Assembly: GCF_000975135.1 (NCBI RefSeq)
Contig: NZ_BBRF01000001.1
Coordinates: 1,242,380-1,306,379, forward strand
Source: Demequina aurantiaca
GTDB lineage: Bacteria > Actinomycetota > Actinomycetes > Actinomycetales > Demequinaceae
Length of the DNA: 64,000 nt
Direction: 5' to 3'
A program made the translations under genes and the position numbers. The stretch's first letter is position 1. The number at the start of each line of letters is the position of its first letter. The notes beneath the pieces were generated by a model. It saw only the letters and a program-made list of their open reading frames with translations. It searched no databases and was not told the origin of the DNA. Shown here in pieces: positions 35,210 to 44,907 of the stretch.

Positions 35210-36577
35210 GTGAGCATCTCCGCCAGCACCGCCACTACCCCCTCATCCATCGTCGACGGCGCCGTCGGCCTGCGCACGTTCGTACTCGATACCTCGGTGC
35301 TGTTGTCGGATCCGAGGGCGATGAAACGGTTTGCGGAACACGCGGTGGTGCTCCCGGTGGTCGTGATTACGGAGCTAGAAGCCAAGCGTCATCACCCGGA
35401 GCTAGGCTACTTTGCCCGTTCGGCCCTGCGCTCGCTCGACGAGCTGCGTGTCCGTCACGGCAAGCTCGACGCCGCGGTGGAGGTCAACGACGCTGGCGGC
35501 ACCCTGCGCGTGGAACTCAACCACACGGATCCCGCCGTGTTGCCCAGCGGCTTCCGGCTAGGAGACAATGACACCCGCATCCTCGCCGTCGCCGCGAACC
35601 TGCGCAACGACGGCTTCGCCGTCACTGTGGTCTCCAAGGACCTGCCGATGCGCGTCAAAGCCTCCGCTCTGGGCATTGAGGCAGAGGAGTATCGCGCGGA
35701 ACTTGCCGTGGAGTCGGGCTGGACCGGCATGCGCGAGATCAACCTGACCGACGACCAGATGGCGTCCTTGTGGGAGCACGAGTCGATCCCCGCGCCCAGC
35801 CCGGACATGGCGGGCGAGGACTCGCGCGCGCTTCCCATTCACACGGGATTGGTGATTCATTCCGGCCGGGGAAGCGCGCTGGGAAGGGTCGCGGCCGATG
35901 GTGCGGTCCGGTTGGTACGTGGCGACCAAGAGGTCTTTGGGGTGCGTGGCAGGTCCGCCGAGCAGCGGATCGCGATCGACCTGTTGATGGACGACTCGAT
36001 CGGGATCGTGTCCATGGGCGGGCGCGCCGGCACCGGCAAGAGTGCACTGGCGCTGTGTGCCGGACTCGAGGCCGTCCTCGAGCGTCGCCAACACAAGAAG
36101 ATCATGGTGTTCCGCCCGCTGTACGCCGTGGGCGGCCAGGAGTTGGGTTATCTTCCCGGCAGCGAGTCGGAGAAGATGAATCCGTGGGCCCAGGCGGTCT
36201 TCGACACGCTAGGTGCGATGGTGAGCTCCGAGGTGGTTGAGGAGGTCATGGCCCGTGGCATGCTCGAGGTGCTGCCACTGACTCACATTCGCGGGCGATC
36301 GCTCCACGACGCGTTCGTGATTGTCGACGAGGCGCAGTCGCTCGAGCGCAACGTGCTGCTCACCATGCTGAGCCGCATCGGCCAGGACTCCCGGGTGATT
36401 CTGACGCACGACGTAGCCCAGCGGGACAACCTCCGTGTGGGCCGTCACGACGGTATCGCTGCGGTCATCGAGGCGCTCAAGGGCCACGATCTGTTTGCCC
36501 ACGTGACGCTGGAGAGGTCCGAGCGTTCCGAGGTCGCCGCGCTCGTCACTGAGTTGCTGGAGCGCCTGGACCTGTAG
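35210..36577 (+). CDS. phoH2: PhoH2: PIN ribonuclease domain fused to a PhoH ATPase
   Basis: A 455-residue protein. The N-terminal PIN domain (about 22-165) starts [12 protein letters not shown] with Asp 27 and has TELEAKR (Glu 55) and the acidic [11 protein letters not shown]. The PhoH ATPase has Walker [10 protein letters not shown] (270-278) and DEAQ (373-376). PhoH2 proteins unwind and cleave RNA in a sequence-biased manner and behave somewhat like toxins without a dedicated antitoxin in this arrangement. The GTG start follows CTGGAG by four bases. A 211-base gap upstream has no gene or strong feature. Confidence 0.92.
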   Translation: MSISASTATTPSSIVDGAVGLRTFVLDTSVLLSDPRAMKRFAEHAVVLPVVVITELEAKRHHPELGYFARSALRSLDELRVRHGKLDAAVEVNDAGGTLRVELNHTDPAVLPSGFRLGDNDTRILAVAANLRNDGFAVTVVSKDLPMRVKASALGIEAEEYRAELAVESGWTGMREINLTDDQMASLWEHESIPAPSPDMAGEDSRALPIHTGLVIHSGRGSALGRVAADGAVRLVRGDQEVFGVRGRSAEQRIAIDLLMDDSIGIVSMGGRAGTGKSALALCAGLEAVLERRQHKKIMVFRPLYAVGGQELGYLPGSESEKMNPWAQAVFDTLGAMVSSEVVEEVMARGMLEVLPLTHIRGRSLHDAFVIVDEAQSLERNVLLTMLSRIGQDSRVILTHDVAQRDNLRVGRHDGIAAVIEALKGHDLFAHVTLERSERSEVAALVTELLERLDL

Positions 36578-36683
36578 CGCGCCTAGGTGAGTCCGGCATG
36601 GCAGTGGCGTGCCGCACTCACGGGCGCGGTAGCCTCTCCTCATGAGTTTGCCCATCACGAGGGCGACGGCTTAGGGGAGAGAC

Positions 36684-37274
36684 ATGGCCAAGCTGTACTT
36701 CCGCTATGGAGCGATGAACTCCGGGAAGTCGACGATGCTGCTGCAAGCGGCCTTCAACTACGAGGAGCGCGACCAACAACCGCTCATCGTGAAGCCTGGT
36801 ATCGACACGAAGGCGGGTGACGCGATCACCTCCCGCATCGGCGCCTCACGGCCCGTGGACATCCTGCTGGGGGCAGACCAGTCACTGCGCGACACCGTGG
36901 GCGCCAAGGCCCCACTGGGCTCCGTCGACGCGGTGTTCATCGATGAGGCGCAGTTCCTCACCCCGGCGCAGGTCGACGAGGCCTTCGTGATGGCCGTCAC
37001 CGACGGCGTGCCAGTGCTCGCGTATGGGCTGCGCGCTGACTTTATGACACGGGCCTTTCCCGGTTCGCTGCGGCTCCTCGAGATTGCCCACTCGGTCGAG
37101 GAACTGAAGACCATCTGCCGCTGTGGCTCCAAGGCCGTCTTCAACGCCCGCCGGGTCAACGGCGAGTTCGTCAGCCACGGCAACCAGGTCGCCATCGACG
37201 GCGAGCACGCCGAGTACGAATCGCTGTGCGGCCGGTGCTACATGGCCAAGGTGGGACCCGTCCAGCACGGCTAG
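36684..37274 (+). CDS. tdk: Thymidine kinase
   Basis: A type II (bacterial/viral/TK1-like) thymidine kinase of 196 residues that phosphorylates deoxythymidine for salvage. Walker A is GAMNSGKST (9-17), the catalytic Glu is residue 88 in FIDEAQFL, and four Cys in CRCGSKAV and CGRCYM form the structural zinc site. GGGGAGAG precedes the ATG. It stands alone between phoH2 and the convergent siderophore operon. Mycobacteria lack this gene, which agrees with a non-mycobacterial actinobacterium. Confidence 0.95.
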   Translation: MAKLYFRYGAMNSGKSTMLLQAAFNYEERDQQPLIVKPGIDTKAGDAITSRIGASRPVDILLGADQSLRDTVGAKAPLGSVDAVFIDEAQFLTPAQVDEAFVMAVTDGVPVLAYGLRADFMTRAFPGSLRLLEIAHSVEELKTICRCGSKAVFNARRVNGEFVSHGNQVAIDGEHAEYESLCGRCYMAKVGPVQHG

Positions 37275-37304
37275 TGGCCGTGCCGGGCGAGTCGAACCCC
37301 AGAC

Positions 37305-38144
37305 CTACAGCCCGTGCGCCGCGAGGAAAGGCTCGAGCTCTTCCCAGTTCGCCTCGTCCGAGCGTTCGTCGTCCCAGATCGCCTCATACGCCGCACGCTG
37401 CTCGTCCGTGAGCGAGTTGTAGGTAGCCATGATCTCGTCAAGGTTGGCGTACCAGTAGCCCACGATCCGGTACCAGGTGTGGTGGCGGCCCCAGTTGTTG
37501 CGCAGATACTTGCGGGCGCGACGTGACTCGGCGCTCTCGCAAGCAATCCAGACGTAGACGTCCTCGCCCGGGGCTTCCGAGCGGCTCATGCACGTCTCGA
37601 GCGCACTGGGCGAACGCCCGTTGCCGCTCACGCGCCAGACGGCACGCACGGTGGCCTTGCTCGGCAGTTCGATCTTGTCGGCGAGGTCGAGAAGCTCGAC
37701 AATGACATCAAACTCCTCGTCGGCCGATGCTTCCTCGAGGATGCGTGCGACGGCCGGCAGGCCGGTGGCGTCGGCGAGCAGAAGACGCTTGGTGCTTCCC
37801 CCCGGCGGGCCGTAGAAGCCGCTCGCATCGCTGATGGCCACGCGATCACCAGGCTGGCAGTTTTTGGCCCACGAGGAGCCCAAGCCGTGCCCGTGCGTGA
37901 CCACGTCCAGGTCGATCGTCCCAGCCACGGCATCGTACGAACGAATGGTGTAGTGGCGGGCGATGTCGTGGTCGTCCTCCCAACCCTCGGCAGGGTTGTC
38001 TCCGGGGATGTGGACGTGGACGAACTCATCGGCCTTGCCCGTGGACTCCCAGTCGGCGATGGTGCCGCCGCCCAGGTGGACGCGGCGCAGGTTGGGGGTG
38101 ATCTGGGTGGCACCGAGAACATCGGCGTAGAAGGATTCAGTCAT
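37305..38144 (-). CDS. Siderophore-interacting protein (ferric-siderophore reductase)
   Basis: A 279-residue flavoprotein of the ViuB/YqjH type that reduces imported ferric siderophores to release iron. The FAD-binding RHYTIRSYD (about 66-74) and the SIP_bac C-terminal region with GYWYANLDEI and a DDERSDEANW tail are visible. The ATG at 38144 is preceded by CCGGAG; the longer frame lacks support. It is the last gene on the iron-uptake strand and follows a hairpin terminator after the binding-protein gene, so its expression level may differ. Confidence 0.88.
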   Translation of the reverse strand: MTESFYADVLGATQITPNLRRVHLGGGTIADWESTGKADEFVHVHIPGDNPAEGWEDDHDIARHYTIRSYDAVAGTIDLDVVTHGHGLGSSWAKNCQPGDRVAISDASGFYGPPGGSTKRLLLADATGLPAVARILEEASADEEFDVIVELLDLADKIELPSKATVRAVWRVSGNGRSPSALETCMSRSEAPGEDVYVWIACESAESRRARKYLRNNWGRHHTWYRIVGYWYANLDEIMATYNSLTDEQRAAYEAIWDDERSDEANWEELEPFLAAHGL

Positions 38145-38181
38145 TGTGCATCTCCGGATAGAACGTGGGGGGAGCGGTGTC

Positions 38182-38219
38182 GCGGTGCCGGGCCCTCTGG
38201 CGAGACGGCCCGGCACCGC
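38182..38219 (-). terminator. Hairpin after the iron-siderophore binding-protein gene
   Basis: A perfect 13-base inverted repeat (GCGGTGCCGGGCC and GGCCCGGCACCGC) with a 12-base loop. It begins six bases after the binding-protein stop. There is no T tract, as is common in high-GC actinobacteria. It may attenuate read-through into the siderophore-interacting protein gene. Confidence 0.65.
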
Positions 38220-38225
38220 TGAACG

Positions 38226-39353
38226 CTAGGAAGCGTCCGAGTACACGGGAACCTCGGTGGCGGGGTCGCCATCCAAGGCTGCCTCGAGCATCGGCACGAA
38301 CGCGTCGAGCGAGTACTTGATCGCTGACGGTGAGTTGGCGAAGTACGCACCCTCGAGCACCGAGTCGGTGAGCCACATGTTGCCGCCTACCTCAGTGGAC
38401 GTGAGCGACGGGAACAGCGGAAGCCCCTCGAGGGAGTCCTTCGCGGTCGGATCGGTCGCGACCTGCCACACCACGGAGTCGAGGTCGCCGAGCACGTCAA
38501 GCTTCTCGGCGCTGATCTGTAGCCAGGCTGCGTCAGTGCCCTCGACGGACGCGACGTCCAGGCCGAGGTTTGCGAGGAACTGGTTGCGGGTATCCGAGGC
38601 CGCGTAGACGAACGCCTGACCCTCGTAGTAGCCGCCCACCTGCGAGGTCTTGCCCGCCCAGTCGGGGTGCGCGTCCTTCACGGCCGCGAACTCCGCGTCG
38701 ATATCAGCGATAACCTCGGCCGCCTTGTCCGAAGTGCCGGTGGCCTCGCCCAGAAGCGTGAGCTCGTCGGCGAGAGTGACGCCCCACTCGACGGTCGCGT
38801 TGCCGTCGGAGTCGGTGGCGGGACGGGTGACGACCGGCGCGATGCCGGACAGCAGGTCGAATTCCTCCTGCGACATCTCGTGGTTGGGGTAGGTCGCGAC
38901 GATGAGGTCGGGATCGAAGGCGGCAATGGCCTCGGCGTCGTATGCGGTTGCGCCGGGCTCGAATACCTCAGGCTCAGCGCCGGCAGCGATGCGGTCAGCA
39001 TCCGCCCAGGGGCCGGTGCCGTTCTCGTAGCCCTGCCAGCTCACGGGAACGGCCACGGGTGCCACGCCCAGCGAATAGAGGTACTCGTGCTCGTGCGAGC
39101 CGAGGGTCACGATGCGCTCGGGCTGCGCGTCGATGGTGACGTCACCCATGACGGTGTCAAGAGTCACGGGGAACGCGCCAGTGGCGTCCGCGGTCGCGTC
39201 CGCGGAGGCGCCAGCGCTCGCGGACGCCTCGGTGGTCGGTGCCGTGGATGCGTTGTCGTCGGTGTCTGAGTCGGACGAGCAGGCCGAGAGCAGAAGCGCC
39301 GCGGCGGCTGCCACGGATACGGCGGTCAGGCCGCGGTTGATGCGCTGGTGCAT
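38226..39353 (-). CDS. Iron-siderophore ABC transporter, substrate-binding lipoprotein
   Basis: A 375-residue FepB/FhuD-type binding protein. The signal ends in LSAC (Cys 25), so the mature protein is a lipoprotein. A Ser/Ala/Asp/Thr linker precedes the two-lobed domain, with RIVTLGSHEHEYLYSLG, FDPDLIVATYPNHEM and a long backbone helix typical of cluster A-II proteins. It captures a ferric siderophore outside the membrane. AAAGGAA precedes the ATG at 39353; the longer frame was rejected. A 71-base gap separates it from the ATPase gene. Confidence 0.92.
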   Translation of the reverse strand: MHQRINRGLTAVSVAAAAALLLSACSSDSDTDDNASTAPTTEASASAGASADATADATGAFPVTLDTVMGDVTIDAQPERIVTLGSHEHEYLYSLGVAPVAVPVSWQGYENGTGPWADADRIAAGAEPEVFEPGATAYDAEAIAAFDPDLIVATYPNHEMSQEEFDLLSGIAPVVTRPATDSDGNATVEWGVTLADELTLLGEATGTSDKAAEVIADIDAEFAAVKDAHPDWAGKTSQVGGYYEGQAFVYAASDTRNQFLANLGLDVASVEGTDAAWLQISAEKLDVLGDLDSVVWQVATDPTAKDSLEGLPLFPSLTSTEVGGNMWLTDSVLEGAYFANSPSAIKYSLDAFVPMLEAALDGDPATEVPVYSDAS

Positions 39354-39424
39354 GTGATTTCCTTTGCTTTGATGGGGATCGGGAATAGAGGGCATGGGGA
39401 CGTTGGTGGGGTGGGTGCTGGGGG

Positions 39425-40219
39425 TCATTGGGTGTGCCCCGGTCCGCCGGAGGGCACCACGATGGGGGTTCCCGTGACGGGGTCGGGGAACACGCGCGCG
39501 TCGATGTCGAAGACCTCGCTGACGATTTTCTCCGTGAAGACGTCCTCTGGCGCGCCTGCGGCAGCCACCTCGCCGTCGCGCATCGCGATCACGTGATGGG
39601 CGTATCGCGCCGCCTGGTCTAGGTCGTGCACCACCATCACGATGGTGCGGCTCTGACGTTCGTTGAGGCGGTGCAGGAGGTCGAGAACCTCGTACTGGTG
39701 GGAGATATCCAGATACGTGGTGGGCTCGTCGAGCAGCATGAGTGGGGTGTCCTGCGCGAGGGCCATCGCGATCCACGCGCGCTGGCGCTGGCCACCTGAA
39801 AGCTCATCCACGACTGCCTCCTGTAGCGGCGTGAGGTTGGTGGAGTGCAGGGCGCTCAGCACGGCCGTCTCGTCGCTGTCCGACCAGGGCCGCAGTAGCT
39901 TCTGGTGTGGGGTGCGGCCCCGCGCCACGAGTTCCTTGACGGTGATGCCGGCGGGAGCGATCGGGGCTTGGGGGAGTAGGCCGATCATCTGTGCGACGTT
40001 TTTGGTGGGGATGCGGTGGATGTCCTCGCCGTCGAGCACCACCGAGCCCTCCATGGGCGTCAGCAGACGCACCAGCGCTCGCAGCAGCGTGGACTTGCCA
40101 CAACCATTAGGTCCGACGATCGCGGTGATTCTGCCGTCGGGGACGTGGACATCCACGCCACGGACGATGGGTTGGTCACCGTAGCCAATGACCGCCTTGC
40201 GAGTCTCGAGCCTGCTCAT
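39425..40219 (-). CDS. Iron-siderophore ABC transporter, ATP-binding protein
   Basis: A 264-residue FecE/FepC-type ATPase. It has Walker A GPNGCGKST (about 35-43), LPQAP Q-loop region, the signature ELSGGQRQRAWIAMALAQ, Walker B LMLLDEPTTYLD and the switch His in VHDLDQAARYAHH. The LDEPTTYLDISHQ form is specific to iron-chelate importers. The ATG at 40219 overlaps the upstream permease stop by four bases and follows GAGGAGG. Confidence 0.94.
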   Translation of the reverse strand: MSRLETRKAVIGYGDQPIVRGVDVHVPDGRITAIVGPNGCGKSTLLRALVRLLTPMEGSVVLDGEDIHRIPTKNVAQMIGLLPQAPIAPAGITVKELVARGRTPHQKLLRPWSDSDETAVLSALHSTNLTPLQEAVVDELSGGQRQRAWIAMALAQDTPLMLLDEPTTYLDISHQYEVLDLLHRLNERQSRTIVMVVHDLDQAARYAHHVIAMRDGEVAAAGAPEDVFTEKIVSEVFDIDARVFPDPVTGTPIVVPSGGPGHTQ

Positions 40220-41247
40220 GCTTGGCCTCCTCTTGATGAGCGCCAGACCAGCCACAGCAGGTACGGCGCGCCTACGACGGCGGTGAAAATGCCGACGGGG
40301 AACTGAAGTGTTGCCGGCATGAGTTGCGACGCCTGGTCTGCAACGAGAAGCAGAACGGCGCCCAGCAGTGCTGCCGGGATGAGGGTGACACCGGGGCCAC
40401 GGGTGATCCGCACCGCGAGGGCTGGGGCAACGAGGGCGATGAAGCCGATGGGGCCGGTGACCGCGGTGGCTGCGGCGGCCAACAGCACGGAGCACACCGC
40501 GAGGATGGCACGTGAGCGGTTGACGTGAATGCCGAGCGCCTTAGCGGTGTCGTCGCCCATCTCCATAGTCCGCAGTGCCCGGGCGTGCCACAGGATGACA
40601 GGGAGGAGGACGGCCAGGACGGCGGCGGCGACCTTGACGTGGGTCCAGGTGCTGCCGGTCGTGGAGCCGACCAGCCACGCGAGTGCCGAGCCCGCCTCGT
40701 GGACGTCCATGCGTGTCAGGGTGTATTGGGTGGCGGCCTGCGCCACGAAGCCGATGCCGATTCCGGTCAGGATCAGGCGCAGCGGCACGATGCCTCGGCG
40801 CCACGACAACACCAACATAAGGAAGGCGGCGGTGAGGCCTCCGACGGCGGCGCCCGCGGCCGTGACCCACAGTGAGGTGCCGGAGGTGAGCCACATGGTG
40901 AGGACGGCGCCGGTGCCCGCTCCGGCACTGATGCCAATGAAGTCGGGCGACGCGAGCGGGTTGCGCGTGAGTGATTGCAGGATCGCTCCGGAGACACCCA
41001 ACATGCCGCCCACCAGGATGGTGGTGAGAGCGCGTGGCGCGCGGACCTGGCCCACGATGAAGTCGCCGGGGGAACCTACGGAAATGCCGATCGCGGCGCG
41101 CATCGAGTCGAGGAAACCGATGTTTGCCTTGCCCACCACCAAAGCGAAGATGAGCAGCGCGAGTAGGACCCCCAGCAGGATGAGTCCCACCACAAAGGTG
41201 CGGCGGTGGGTGGTGATGCCGAACGGGCCGATGCGCAGTGATCTCAC
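40216..41247 (-). CDS. Iron-siderophore ABC transporter, permease (FecD/FepG type)
   Basis: A 343-residue FecCD-family permease with about ten hydrophobic helices. Family motifs include VRAPRALTTILVGGMLGVSG, SLTRNPLASPDFIGISAGAG and the ATPase-contact region MGDDTAKALGIHV, followed by GPIGFIALVAPALAVRI. It pairs with the neighbouring permease as a heterodimer. Its start overlaps the other permease's stop by four bases, and its stop overlaps the ATPase start, so the three are translationally coupled. Confidence 0.93.
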   Translation of the reverse strand: MRSLRIGPFGITTHRRTFVVGLILLGVLLALLIFALVVGKANIGFLDSMRAAIGISVGSPGDFIVGQVRAPRALTTILVGGMLGVSGAILQSLTRNPLASPDFIGISAGAGTGAVLTMWLTSGTSLWVTAAGAAVGGLTAAFLMLVLSWRRGIVPLRLILTGIGIGFVAQAATQYTLTRMDVHEAGSALAWLVGSTTGSTWTHVKVAAAVLAVLLPVILWHARALRTMEMGDDTAKALGIHVNRSRAILAVCSVLLAAAATAVTGPIGFIALVAPALAVRITRGPGVTLIPAALLGAVLLLVADQASQLMPATLQFPVGIFTAVVGAPYLLWLVWRSSRGGQA

Positions 41248-42236
41248 AGCTCGACCACCTTCATGCGGCGTGCCATGAGCGCAAAGATGAGACCACCGAT
41301 GAACGCCGTCGTGATGCCGACGCCAATTTCCGACGGAGGTGCGATAACGCGGCCGATGACGTCACAGACCAGGACCAGCGCGGCGCCGCCGAGGCCGCTG
41401 ACGATCAGTAGCCACGGTAGGGACGCACCCACTAGCGCACGGGCGAGGTGTGGCACAGCGAGTCCGACAAAGATGATCGGGCCGGCGGCTGCGGTGGCCG
41501 AGGCCGCGAGTAGCGTGACGACCACGATGACGATGACGCGCGTCGCTCCCACACTGATGCCGAGCGCGCGAGCCGTGTCCTCGCCGAGGGCGACGGCCTC
41601 GAGCTGGCGCGACACCAGCAGAGCGGCCGCGATGGCGACGAGCACGATGGGCACGAGCGCCGTGACGTCGTCTGCGGAGCGGCCGGTCAGGGACCCCGCG
41701 ACCCACAGGCGGTACTGCTCAAGCGTCGCGTCGTCGACCAGCAGGACGGCATAGGTGATGGAGGTCACCAGCGTGGCGAGGGCGACGCCGGCCAGCGCGA
41801 GGCGCACGGGCGCGCCTGCGGCGGCGCCGCGGGCTCCGATCGCATAGACGATGACGGCCGCGATACCCGCGCCGATGAAGGCCATGGGCACCTGCGCGGC
41901 AAACCCGCCGATGCCGAGCGTCAGAGAAATCACCACGGCCAGCGACGCACCGGCATTGATGCCAAGTAGGCCGGGGTCGGCGAAGGGGTTTCGCGTGAGT
42001 GACTGCATGAGCGCACCAGCGATGGCGAGGGCCGCACCAGCAAGGACGCCGATCACGGTGCGCGAGACGCGCAAGTCACGGACGATCAGCTGTTCGGGAT
42101 CCGAGGGGTCGAAGGAGAAGATCGCATGCCACACGGTGCCGGGGTCGATGGAGCGGGCGCCAATCGCCAGCGAGAGCCCAACAGCGACCACGAGCACCAC
42201 AAGGGCGACGGTCGCAATGAGGGCGCGCTTGCGCAT
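41244..42236 (-). CDS. Iron-siderophore ABC transporter, permease (FecC/FepD type)
   Basis: A 330-residue FecCD-family permease, the first gene of the iron operon. It has VRDLRVSRTVIGVLAGAALA, SLTRNPFADPGLLGINAGAS and LGEDTARALGISV. The ATG at 42236 is preceded by CAGGAG and is preferred over a GTG nine codons upstream. A DtxR/IdeR-type box overlaps the predicted -10 box 43 bases before the start, so the whole operon should be repressed when iron is sufficient. Confidence 0.93.
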   Translation of the reverse strand: MRKRALIATVALVVLVVAVGLSLAIGARSIDPGTVWHAIFSFDPSDPEQLIVRDLRVSRTVIGVLAGAALAIAGALMQSLTRNPFADPGLLGINAGASLAVVISLTLGIGGFAAQVPMAFIGAGIAAVIVYAIGARGAAAGAPVRLALAGVALATLVTSITYAVLLVDDATLEQYRLWVAGSLTGRSADDVTALVPIVLVAIAAALLVSRQLEAVALGEDTARALGISVGATRVIVIVVVTLLAASATAAAGPIIFVGLAVPHLARALVGASLPWLLIVSGLGGAALVLVCDVIGRVIAPPSEIGVGITTAFIGGLIFALMARRMKVVEL

Positions 42237-42278
42237 CGGACTCCTGAAGTGTGTGGGGCGCACTTCGACGGCGCCTGG

Positions 42279-42297
42279 TGAGGTACGCCTAACCTTA
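42279..42297 (-). promoter_or_regulatory. DtxR/IdeR-type iron box
   Basis: TGAGGTACGCCTAACCTTA matches the palindromic consensus TTAGGTTAGCCTAACCTAA at 15 of 19 positions. It overlaps the predicted -10 box of the siderophore-uptake operon. Known DtxR/IdeR proteins bind such sites with Fe(II) and block transcription. Binding is inferred. Confidence 0.75.
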
Positions 42298-42321
42298 CCC
42301 GCCAGTCAGCGATTTTTCCAA
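42292..42321 (-). promoter_or_regulatory. Predicted promoter of the siderophore-uptake operon
   Basis: On the minus strand, TTGGAA (42321-42316) and TAAGGT (42297-42292) are 18 bases apart and resemble -35 and -10 boxes. The -10 lies inside the iron box, which makes iron-dependent repression plausible. Confidence 0.5.
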
Positions 42322-42461
42322 CACGGATGTGCCGTAAATACGACAGGTGCCGTTCGCTAATTGAGGCCACGGGTTGCGAGAACGACGCGGCTCGCGTCGC
42401 GCCACCGCAGGGGGCAGCGTTGCGATTCCTGGGTGGCCAGGGACGCGGGTAGGGATCGCCG

Positions 42462-43757
42462 CTAGAGGCTTGGCGACTCCGCGTCGATCTCGTCCGCGGG
42501 GCAGGCGTCGTCGGGCACCGCGATGTCGATGCCGTAGAGCGCCTGAATGGCATCCACGTAGGCCATCTCGGAGCCGGCCTCGGCGTGCTGGCGGGCGCGG
42601 ACGGTGGGCGTGTGGAGTAGCGTCCGCGCAAAGCGGCGCAGTGCGGCCTCGGTGGCATCCGCTTTGGCGATGGTCTGTTCGTCGGCTCCGGCGGCCGGCC
42701 GAATGCGGGTCACCTCGCGCTCGAGCAGACCGAACACGTGCTCGCGCAGCGCAACCACGGCCGGGTCGAGTGCGCGCGCGCCCTCGCCAGCCTCGAAGCG
42801 GGCCACCGCGTGGGCAACGATGGATCGCGCGGCCTCGACGGAGTTCAACGACTCCTCGGGAGCCTGCGCGCCGACCGTGGTGAGATCCACCACGTGCACG
42901 TCGCGGAGGTCGGCCACCCCTGCGGCGACGTCGCGGTGCAGGGCGAGGTCGACGATGGTCAGCGGGGAGGAGGCTCCGGCGCGGGCCGCGGCCACCATGG
43001 CAGGAGTGAGGACGATGGACTCGCCGCCCGAGCAGGCGAGCACGATGTCTGCCTTGCCCAGCTCGGCGGCCAGATTGTCGAAGGAAATGGGTGCGACTCC
43101 GTGAGCGGCGCCGAAAGTCACGGCTCGACCGGAGGGGGAGTAGACGCCAGTGACGGTGGCGCCGCGTCCGCGCAGGACGCCCACGCTGGACTCGGCAACG
43201 GCACCCGACCCGATAATCAGGGCGCGCGCACCATCCCAGGTGACCGTGGCATCGGCGAGATCAAAGGCGACGGAGACCACCGAGCGGCCCGAGGTGCCGA
43301 GGCCGGTGGAGGAGGCGACCACGCGCGACGTGCGCAGCGCGGACTGAAAGAGTCGATCCAGGCGGGGAGTCAAGTGACCCCCGGCCTGGGCATCGGCATG
43401 GGCGCGACGCACCTGGCCGGAGATCTCTCGCTCGCCCACCACCATGGACTCGAGACCGGTGGAGACGGAGAAGAGATGCTGCACGGCGTCGTCGGACTCG
43501 AAGCCCACCAGTGCAGACTCCACGGTCTCGGCATCTAGTGAGGTGAGTTCTGTCAGGGTGCGGGTCACGGCGGCACGCGCGACGGCAGGATCATCTGCCT
43601 CGAGGTACACCTCGAAGCGATTGCACGTGGGGAGCACCACGGCGGCGTGCACGGAGGGCTCTCCCGCCACAATCGCCGCCCCAAGCTTGTCGGAGCCGAC
43701 GCTCAACTGCTCCAGTACGGCGAGGTCGCGATTGTGATGACTGGCCACTAATGACAT
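42462..43757 (-). CDS. hemA: Glutamyl-tRNA reductase
   Basis: HemA reduces glutamyl-tRNA to glutamate-1-semialdehyde, the first step of C5 haem synthesis. The 431-residue protein has the catalytic Cys 45 in PTCNRFEVYLE, VVGEREISGQVRRAHADAQ, and the NADPH-binding IIGSGAVAESS. A C-terminal dimerisation domain follows. The start ATG at 43757 has only a weak ribosome-binding site; nearby GTG and TTG codons could also serve. It is divergent from hemE with 52 bases between starts, so the two share a regulatory region. No haem-regulatory motif is evident at its N-terminus. Confidence 0.93.
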   Translation of the reverse strand: MSLVASHHNRDLAVLEQLSVGSDKLGAAIVAGEPSVHAAVVLPTCNRFEVYLEADDPAVARAAVTRTLTELTSLDAETVESALVGFESDDAVQHLFSVSTGLESMVVGEREISGQVRRAHADAQAGGHLTPRLDRLFQSALRTSRVVASSTGLGTSGRSVVSVAFDLADATVTWDGARALIIGSGAVAESSVGVLRGRGATVTGVYSPSGRAVTFGAAHGVAPISFDNLAAELGKADIVLACSGGESIVLTPAMVAAARAGASSPLTIVDLALHRDVAAGVADLRDVHVVDLTTVGAQAPEESLNSVEAARSIVAHAVARFEAGEGARALDPAVVALREHVFGLLEREVTRIRPAAGADEQTIAKADATEAALRRFARTLLHTPTVRARQHAEAGSEMAYVDAIQALYGIDIAVPDDACPADEIDAESPSL

Positions 43758-43809
43758 CAATACCACCCGCCCATTCTGACACGCTCTCGCGACAAGGCAG
43801 AATTGGGGC

Positions 43810-44907
43810 ATGACAGTTCTCAACGGATCCCTGTCCGCCGCCCACCCCAAGGCCGCAGGACTCACCTCCGATGCACCCCTGATCGCCGCCTACGAGGGCC
43901 GTACCCCCGCCCACCGGCCGGTGTGGTTCATGCGTCAGGCCGGGCGCTCGCTGCCCGAATACCTGGAGGCCCGCGCCGGAACTGCCATGCTCGAGGCCTG
44001 TCTGACCCCGGAGCTGGCCTCCGAGATCACCTTGCAGCCCGTGCGTCGCTACGGCGTGGATGCCGCCATCTTCTTCTCGGACATCGTGGTGCCCATGAAG
44101 GTCGCGGGCGTTGGTGTGGAGATCGCGCCCGGCGTGGGACCGGTCTTTGACCGACCCATTCGCACGATGGCCGATGTCGACGCGCTTCCCGACCTAGGCG
44201 CCGCCGCGGATCATGGCGAGTTCGACTCGGGTCTGGACGCGATTCGCCGAGCGGTCGAGCTCACGGTCGCCGAGCTCGGCACCACGCCCCTCATCGGTTT
44301 TGCTGGGGCGCCGTTCACCCTGGCCGCCTACATGGTGGAGGGCAAGCCCAGCCGCGACCACCTCGCCGCGCGCGAACTGATGTTCACCGCCCCCGATGTG
44401 TGGGACGCCCTGACGACCTGGACGGCGACCGCCGCCGGACTGTTCCTACGCGCGCAGGTGATGGCCGGCGCATCGGCCGTGCAACTGTTTGATTCCTGGG
44501 CGGGCTCGCTGTCCGTCGAGGATTACGTGGCTCACTGCGCGCCGGGCTCGGCGCTCGCGCTCAACTACGTGGCCGACCTACCCGTGCCGCGCGTGCACTT
44601 CGCAGCCAACGGTGGCCACCTGCTGCCCGCGATGGCCGATGCCGGTGCCACTGTCCTGGGCGTCGACTACCGCACGCCGCTGGACGAGGCCAACGCGATG
44701 CTGGGCGGGCGCTTCCCGCTGCAGGGCAACATCAACCCGGCGCTGCTGCCCGCACCTGCGGACATGCTCGAGGCCCACGTGACGGACGTGCTGCGCCGAG
44801 GCGCCGAGGCCCCCGGTCACGTGGTGAACCTGGGCCACGGTGTGCCGCCGCACACCAACCCGGACTCGCTACAGCGCATCGTCGACCTTGTGCATGCCCA
44901 CGGCTGA
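43810..44907 (+). CDS. hemE: Uroporphyrinogen decarboxylase
   Basis: HemE converts uroporphyrinogen III to coproporphyrinogen III. The 365-residue product has the N-terminal signature RPVWFMRQAGRSLPEY (36-51), the FFSDIVVPM segment with the catalytic Asp, and GFAGAPFTLAAYMVEG. It begins the plus-strand run hemE-hemY-hemQ-hemH. Its stop overlaps the hemY start by one base. There is no strong Shine-Dalgarno sequence; GGGG lies just before the ATG. Confidence 0.95.
   Translation: MTVLNGSLSAAHPKAAGLTSDAPLIAAYEGRTPAHRPVWFMRQAGRSLPEYLEARAGTAMLEACLTPELASEITLQPVRRYGVDAAIFFSDIVVPMKVAGVGVEIAPGVGPVFDRPIRTMADVDALPDLGAAADHGEFDSGLDAIRRAVELTVAELGTTPLIGFAGAPFTLAAYMVEGKPSRDHLAARELMFTAPDVWDALTTWTATAAGLFLRAQVMAGASAVQLFDSWAGSLSVEDYVAHCAPGSALALNYVADLPVPRVHFAANGGHLLPAMADAGATVLGVDYRTPLDEANAMLGGRFPLQGNINPALLPAPADMLEAHVTDVLRRGAEAPGHVVNLGHGVPPHTNPDSLQRIVDLVHAHG

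Noticed and set aside
36642..36674. A ten-codon ATG frame just before tdk as a leader peptide
   Set aside because: No ribosome-binding site, no regulatory codons and no attenuator stems nearby.
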